DNA from: Thermosynechococcaceae cyanobacterium Okahandja
Lineage (GTDB): Bacteria; Cyanobacteriota; Cyanobacteriia; Thermosynechococcales; Thermosynechococcaceae
NCBI GenBank assembly: GCA_041530395.1
Contig: CP136945.1
Coordinates: forward strand, 2,753,283 to 2,817,282
Length of the DNA stretch: 64,000 bases
Direction of reading: 5' to 3'
The translations under genes were made by a program, and so were the position numbers. Position 1 is the first letter of the stretch; every line of letters begins with the position of its first letter. Below the pieces are notes generated by a model. The model made no database searches and was not told the origin of the DNA. It saw only the letters and a list, made by a program, of their open reading frames with translations. Shown one piece after another: positions 59,802 through 64,000 of the stretch.

Positions 59802-60832
59802 TGCTTTTCTAGGCAGCACTGTTGTTGCAGTTGGGTAATTGTCTGGTTGCCGGTACAAAATAAAACAGTTTTTAACTCTGCCAATATGAGGTCAATGCGC
59901 TGGTACAAGGCATCCTCCGACTGCTGCGCTGCCTGTAAAAAGGGTCGGGCAAGACCCGCGAGATTGGCACCAAGGGCCAGCACCTTGGCTACATCAAGAC
60001 CGTCCTGTAGCCCGCCGGAGGCAATCAGGGGCACCGCTGGCAACTGCTGCCGAATGTGCTCAATACAGGTGGCCGTGGGAATGCCCCATTCGCCAAAGGC
60101 TTGGCCAAGATAGCGCTGGCGTTGATCTTGGGCGCGCGCCGCTTCGACTTTTGCCCAAGAGGTGCCGCCCGCTCCGGCCACATCAATGGCAGCTACGCCA
60201 ACCTCCACTAGGCGCTGTGCTACCGCGGCGCTAATGCCATTCCCCACTTCTTTGACAATGACGGGGACAGGTAAATTGCGGCAGAGGCTGGCAATTTTGG
60301 GCAGTAGCCCCTTAAAGTTGCGATCGCCATCGGTTTGCACCGCCTCTTGCAGCGGATTCAAGTGCAGAATCAAGGCATTGGCCTCGAGTAGATCGACAAT
60401 TTTTTGGCACTCTGCCACGCCACAGCCGTAGTTCAACTGCACCGCCCCCAAATTAGCGAAGAGGGGGATCGTGGGGGCAAGGGTGCGAATGGCAAAGGTA
60501 TCGCGCACGTGGGGCTGCTCTAACAACACCCGCTGCGAACCCACCCCCATGGGAATGCCCACCTGCTGAGCCACACGAGCCAAACGACGGTTAATTTCGC
60601 CCGCTTGGGGGGTGCCGCCAGTCATGGAGGAAATGAGCAAGGGAGCCGCCAGTGGCCAACCCAAAAAGGTGACCCCGAGATCAATCTCGGCAAAGTCCAG
60701 TTCCGGTAAGGCGCAGTGGCGAAAGTGGTAGTGCTCCAGCCCCGTGGTCACTTGGTTGGCGGCCACATCATCGCTCATACAAAGCTGGAGGTGCTCTGCT
60801 TTCCGTTGCTCTATGGGGCTGTCCACTGTCAT
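59798..60832 (-). CDS. fni: Isopentenyl-diphosphate delta-isomerase, type 2 (FMN)
   Basis: A 344-residue TIM-barrel flavoenzyme that interconverts IPP and DMAPP. Features are [39 protein letters not shown] (in part), [12 protein letters not shown], and later [17 protein letters not shown] and the phosphate loop [13 protein letters not shown], with [19 protein letters not shown] near the end. It needs FMN and NADPH. Together with ispE it serves the MEP pathway. Start ATG 60832 gives [17 protein letters not shown]. The divergent aas gene begins 167 bases away. Confidence 0.94.
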   Translation of the reverse strand: MTVDSPIEQRKAEHLQLCMSDDVAANQVTTGLEHYHFRHCALPELDFAEIDLGVTFLGWPLAAPLLISSMTGGTPQAGEINRRLARVAQQVGIPMGVGSQRVLLEQPHVRDTFAIRTLAPTIPLFANLGAVQLNYGCGVAECQKIVDLLEANALILHLNPLQEAVQTDGDRNFKGLLPKIASLCRNLPVPVIVKEVGNGISAAVAQRLVEVGVAAIDVAGAGGTSWAKVEAARAQDQRQRYLGQAFGEWGIPTATCIEHIRQQLPAVPLIASGGLQDGLDVAKVLALGANLAGLARPFLQAAQQSEDALYQRIDLILAELKTVLFCTGNQTITQLQQQCCLEKH

Positions 60833-60999
60833 GATTTCCTTAGTTTGTATGTCGTTATATCCCCCTAGGTGACCGCACCAACCCGTCGTTGAACCCTACA
60901 AGAGGCTGCGCGCCAGCCCATGGGTAGTCATTCTCGAAAGCAGTCCTTTGATAGGGTAGCCTAAATACAGTTCAGCGTGTTGGATTTGGAGGGAGGGAA

Positions 61000-62901
61000 A
61001 TGACAGCGGCGGCCTATACCTATACTCCCGTGACCGGGCTAGAGGGGGATGCTCCACTTCCGGATCACTTTTTGCCCTACAAATCCCTAAAATCTTTGCC
61101 GGAAATATGGCCGCTGTTGGCGCAGCGCCATGGGGATGTAGTTGCCCTCGATGCGCCCTACGAAGAGCCAGCTACTCGCATTACCTATAGTGAACTCTAC
61201 CAGCGCATTCAACGCTTTGCGGCGGGGCTGCAGGCCCTCGGGGTGAGTGTCGGCGATCGCGTGGCGCTGTTTGCCGATAATAGCCCCCGCTGGCTGATTG
61301 CCGACCAAGGCAGTATGATGGCCGGTGCCATTAATGTGGTGCGCAGTGGTACTGCCGACCCCCAAGAACTCCTTTACATTTTGCGCGACAGTGGCTCCAC
61401 CGTGCTCTTGGTGGAAAACCTCGCCACGCTCCAGAAGTTACAGGCGGGCCTAGAGGAGACGATGGTGAGAACCGTCGTATTGCTGAGTGCCGAGGCACCG
61501 GAACTGGAGTCCTTCTCGCTGCGGTTGCTGAACTTCGGCCAAGTATTTAACGAAGGCCAGTACGGCACGGTGCGGGCGGTGGCGATCGCCCCCAGGGACT
61601 TGGCCACCTTAATGTACACCTCCGGTACCACCGGCCAACCCAAGGGGGTCATGGTCACCCACGGCGGGTTACTGAGTCAAATTCTGAACCTCTGGGCCGT
61701 TGTGCAGCCCAGTGTGGGCGATCGCACCCTGAGTATTTTGCCCATCTGGCACGCCTACGAACGGGTGGCCGAGTACTTTTTGTTTGCGGCTGGCTGTACC
61801 CAAACCTATACCAACTTGCGCCACTTCAAAACAGATCTCAAGCGCTGTAAACCCCAGTACATGATTGCCGTGCCCCGCATTTGGGAGGGCTTTTACGAAG
61901 GGGTGCAAAAGCAACTGCGGGATGCACCGGCTAGTAAGCGGCGCTTGGCGCAATTCTTCCTGAGTGTGGGTCGCCAGTACGTCCTGCAACGGCGGCTGCT
62001 CACCGGCCTGAGTTTAACCAACCCCGATCCAAGCGGCTGGGAAAAATTTGTTGCCCGCGTGCAGACAATACTGCTCAAACCCCTTTATACCCTTGGCGAA
62101 AAACGGGTGTACAGCAAAGTGCGGGAAGCCACCGGCGGCGAAATTAAACAAATTATTAGTGGTGGGGGTGCCCTTGCCCCGCACCTTGACACCTTCTATG
62201 AAGTCATTGGCCTCGAGGTGCTGGTGGGGTATGGCCTCACTGAAACAGCCGTGGTGCTAACGGCACGCCGCTATTGGCGTAACCTACGGGGGGCTGCGGG
62301 GCAACCCATTCCCGATACCGCCATTAAAATTGTCCACCCCGAAACGAAGGAACCTGTGGCCTTTGGTCAAAAAGGGCTAGTCCTTGCCAAAGGCCCTCAA
62401 GTGATGCGCGGCTACTATAACAAACCCGAAGCCACCGCCAAAGTCTTGGATAGCGAGGGCTGGTTTGACACCGGGGATTTGGGTTACCTTACGCCCGCCG
62501 GGGATCTGGTGCTCACCGGACGGCAAAAAGACACGATTGTGCTCAGCAATGGCGAAAACATTGAACCACAGCCCATCGAGGATGCCTGTATGCGCAGCCC
62601 GTACATTGACCAGATTATGCTGGTGGGCCAAGATCAAAAGGCGCTGGGAGCCTTGATTGTACCCAACTTGGAGGCTCTAGAGCAGTGGGCAGCCGCTAAA
62701 GGCTACCGCCTAGACGTGCCCAATCGTCCCACGCCTGAAGGGGTGGGTGAATTGGTGACCCTCGAGAGCAAAGCCATTCAAGACCTCTACCGCCAAGAAC
62801 TTCTGCGGGAAGTCCAAAACCGTCCAGGGTACCGCCCGGACGATCGCATTGCCACATTTCGCTTTGTGCTTGAACCCTTTACTATAGAGAATGGTCTTTG
62901 A
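61000..62901 (+). CDS. aas: Long-chain acyl-ACP/acyl-CoA synthetase
   Basis: A 633-residue ANL-superfamily adenylating enzyme. The ATP loop is LMYTSGTTGQPKGVMVTHGG, followed by LPIWHAYERVAEYFLF, the VGYGLTETAVVLTARR segment, the DTGDLGYLTPAGDLVLTGRQKD hinge (quoted in parts) and the C-terminal NGENIEPQPIEDACMRS. Cyanobacteria have one enzyme of this kind, Aas, which re-activates free fatty acids by loading them on ACP; hence the name. Long-chain acyl-CoA activity is possible. It has a single-gene transcript by spacing: divergent from fni and 80 bases before ylqD. Confidence 0.9.
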   Translation: MTAAAYTYTPVTGLEGDAPLPDHFLPYKSLKSLPEIWPLLAQRHGDVVALDAPYEEPATRITYSELYQRIQRFAAGLQALGVSVGDRVALFADNSPRWLIADQGSMMAGAINVVRSGTADPQELLYILRDSGSTVLLVENLATLQKLQAGLEETMVRTVVLLSAEAPELESFSLRLLNFGQVFNEGQYGTVRAVAIAPRDLATLMYTSGTTGQPKGVMVTHGGLLSQILNLWAVVQPSVGDRTLSILPIWHAYERVAEYFLFAAGCTQTYTNLRHFKTDLKRCKPQYMIAVPRIWEGFYEGVQKQLRDAPASKRRLAQFFLSVGRQYVLQRRLLTGLSLTNPDPSGWEKFVARVQTILLKPLYTLGEKRVYSKVREATGGEIKQIISGGGALAPHLDTFYEVIGLEVLVGYGLTETAVVLTARRYWRNLRGAAGQPIPDTAIKIVHPETKEPVAFGQKGLVLAKGPQVMRGYYNKPEATAKVLDSEGWFDTGDLGYLTPAGDLVLTGRQKDTIVLSNGENIEPQPIEDACMRSPYIDQIMLVGQDQKALGALIVPNLEALEQWAAAKGYRLDVPNRPTPEGVGELVTLESKAIQDLYRQELLREVQNRPGYRPDDRIATFRFVLEPFTIENGL

Positions 62902-62981
62902 ACCCAAACCCTAAAAATTCGCCGGCATGTCGTGAGCGATCGCTACCGCGATATGATTAACGGCATGTTTGAGTGACGTAC

Positions 62982-63428
62982 ATGACAGATCCTATGGACA
63001 CTAAACTGCTCCTGCGGCGACAAATTTCAGTCAAAGCAGTCGTAACCCCCCTCTGGAAAGAAGATGCCCAGCGGCAGCTACAGGCGCAACTCAATCAAAT
63101 TGACATTCAAATTCAGCAACTCGACTTGCAGCTTCAACAAGTGGTGGGTGAACTGCGCAAAAGCAGTGACCCTGAGGATTTAGTGAAAGCCCGCATTCAA
63201 GACGTGCAGGGACAAGCCAATAATCAAAAGGCGCAACTGTTGCAGCAGAAAAACGCCATTTTGCAACAACTGGATCAAGTCCAACGCCTTGAAGAGGGGG
63301 AAGAAGTGGATCAAGGGCAGGTCGATAACTTCTTCTACGTCACCAAAGGGGACAACCTGATCCAAAAAATGCAGGTGGAAATCCTGATGCGCGATGGTGT
63401 CATCGAAGACATTCGCGGCACCCTCTAG
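62982..63428 (+). CDS. YlqD family protein
   Basis: A 148-residue soluble protein. It starts MTDPMDTKLLLRRQISVKAVVTPLWKEDA (quoted in parts) and has a Gln-rich coiled coil between residues 25 and 110 (QLNQIDIQIQQLDLQLQQVV and QQKNAILQQLDQVQRL), then a small C-terminal beta unit (LIQKMQVEILMRDGVIEDI). This layout fits YlqD, a small conserved protein of unknown function in Gram-positives and cyanobacteria. The frame opens with GTG 62973; ATG 62982 is preferred. It lies between aas and the E2 gene. Confidence 0.8.
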   Translation: MTDPMDTKLLLRRQISVKAVVTPLWKEDAQRQLQAQLNQIDIQIQQLDLQLQQVVGELRKSSDPEDLVKARIQDVQGQANNQKAQLLQQKNAILQQLDQVQRLEEGEEVDQGQVDNFFYVTKGDNLIQKMQVEILMRDGVIEDIRGTL

Positions 63429-63493
63429 CCCCATCCCTACCAATTGTTTCATTTACCTCCCATCACTGCCAAGGAACGAAGGATACAGCCGCT

Positions 63494-64000
63494 ATGATTC
63501 GTGAACTGTTTATGCCCGCCCTCAGCTCCACTATGACGGAAGGCAAAATTGTCTCTTGGGTCAAGTCCCCGGGGGATAAAGTGGCCAAGGGCGAAACAGT
63601 CTTAATTGTCGAATCGGACAAGGCGGATATGGATGTGGAGTCCTTCTACGATGGCTATTTGGCGGTCATTACCGTACCGGCGGGCGAGGTAGCTCCCGTT
63701 GGCTCGACCATTGGCTTAATTGCTGAAACGGAGGCGGAAATTGCCGCTGCGGAGGCAAAAGCAACCTCCCTAGGGAGTGCTAAACCTGCTGCTGAAACAG
63801 CACCCGCCAGCAATGGCGCTAGTGCCAGTGTGGCTCCGGTCGAAGTGGCCGCCGCACCCGCTCCTTCCGGTCGTATTGTTGCCTCTCCCCGTGCCCGCAA
63901 GTTGGCCAAAGAGCACAAGATTGATCTGAAAACCCTCAAGGGTACCGGCCCCAATGGGCGGATTACCGCCGCCGATGTGGAAGCCCTGTTGGGAGTGGCC
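63494..64000 (+). CDS. pdhC: Dihydrolipoamide acetyltransferase (pyruvate dehydrogenase E2), 5' part
   Basis: The first 169 codons of an E2 gene, which continues past the window end. Residues 1-80 are a lipoyl domain with the modified Lys in VESDKADMDVESF. An Ala/Pro-rich linker (AAETAPASNGASASVAPVEV in part) follows. The start of the peripheral subunit-binding domain is seen in ASPRARKLAKEHKIDLKTL and GTGPNGRITAADVEALLG. The catalytic acetyltransferase domain is outside. E2 joins E1 and E3 and transfers acetyl groups to CoA. Cyanobacterial PDH uses such an E2; the start ATG 63494 is the usual MIRELFMPAL. Confidence 0.92.
   Translation, partial: MIRELFMPALSSTMTEGKIVSWVKSPGDKVAKGETVLIVESDKADMDVESFYDGYLAVITVPAGEVAPVGSTIGLIAETEAEIAAAEAKATSLGSAKPAAETAPASNGASASVAPVEVAAAPAPSGRIVASPRARKLAKEHKIDLKTLKGTGPNGRITAADVEALLGVA

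Noticed and set aside
1..64000. Frequent GCGATCGC octamers as regulatory or mobile sites
   Set aside because: HIP1 is a known highly repeated cyanobacterial palindrome and is spread through genes here.
1..64000. A replication origin or prophage
   Set aside because: No dnaA or DnaA-box cluster, no integrase, capsid or terminase gene was seen.

Overview
This 64 kb window is chromosomal DNA from a unicellular cyanobacterium, most likely a thermophilic Thermosynechococcus-type organism. The evidence is the gene set: phycocyanobilin synthase PcyA, an IsiA/CP43-prime chlorophyll protein, ferrochelatase with a chlorophyll-binding-type tail, inactive-type ClpR, HmpF, DesC, squalene-hopene cyclase, type 2 IPP isomerase, acyl-ACP synthetase and many cyanobacterial DUF families. 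The octamer GCGATCGC (HIP1) is also everywhere, as is usual in cyanobacteria. The DUF3365 haem protein matches, from memory, the Tll0287 family described in T. elongatus. The genus is an inference; the phylum is secure.

Layout. 0-17.5 kb is ordinary core genome: EcfT and a chorismate-using synthase, a DUF3122/haem-sensor pair, a CYTH phosphatase, a group 2 sigma factor, an IS200/IS605 tnpB element, ispE, an FHA-PAS-GAF histidine kinase, a LOG-family protein, purB, rlmD, rpmG-rpsR with a clear terminator, and a zinc-uptake pair znuA-znuC behind a Zur-type operator. 17.5-21.2 kb is an accessory islet: a six-repeat CRISPR array without cas genes, ended by a strong terminator; a membrane-anchored PD-(D/E)XK-like protein; and a CARF-HEPN (Csm6/Csx1-like) candidate ribonuclease. 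21.2-24.2 kb has an orphan HlyD-type adaptor and a decayed tnpB element whose frame runs into hisH. 24.3-31.2 kb has a Fur-family regulator operon, HmpF, and a minus-strand run with clpR, mscL and a sugar-type binding lipoprotein. 31.2-33.0 kb is a third, different IS200/IS605 element with a tnpA remnant. 33-64 kb is core again: hemH, transporters, a five-gene minus run from pcyA to gerMN, shc, an M48 protease, cysK, tRNA-Ser(CGA), a short recQ, a glycosyltransferase, desC, the rbp-cbiT-rsmI-DUF445 run, isiA with a strong palindrome upstream, fni, aas, ylqD and the start of the pyruvate dehydrogenase E2 gene.

How the parts work together. Several genes serve pigment and membrane biology (pcyA, hemH, cbiT, isiA, ispE and fni for isoprenoids, shc for hopanoids, desC and aas for fatty acids). 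Metal homeostasis is represented by znuA/znuC, a Fur-family regulator and the iron-stress protein IsiA. The part most likely to hold something little described is 17.5-21.2 kb: an orphan array next to a CARF-HEPN sensor and a membrane nuclease-like protein, inserted where znuB would normally follow znuC. A second notable thread is the set of four IS200/IS605-related loci, including a 59-bp end-to-end remnant at 35352-35410 that shares both ends with the element at 22.5 kb.

Limits: all calls come from reading the sequence and remembered family features; no database search was possible.
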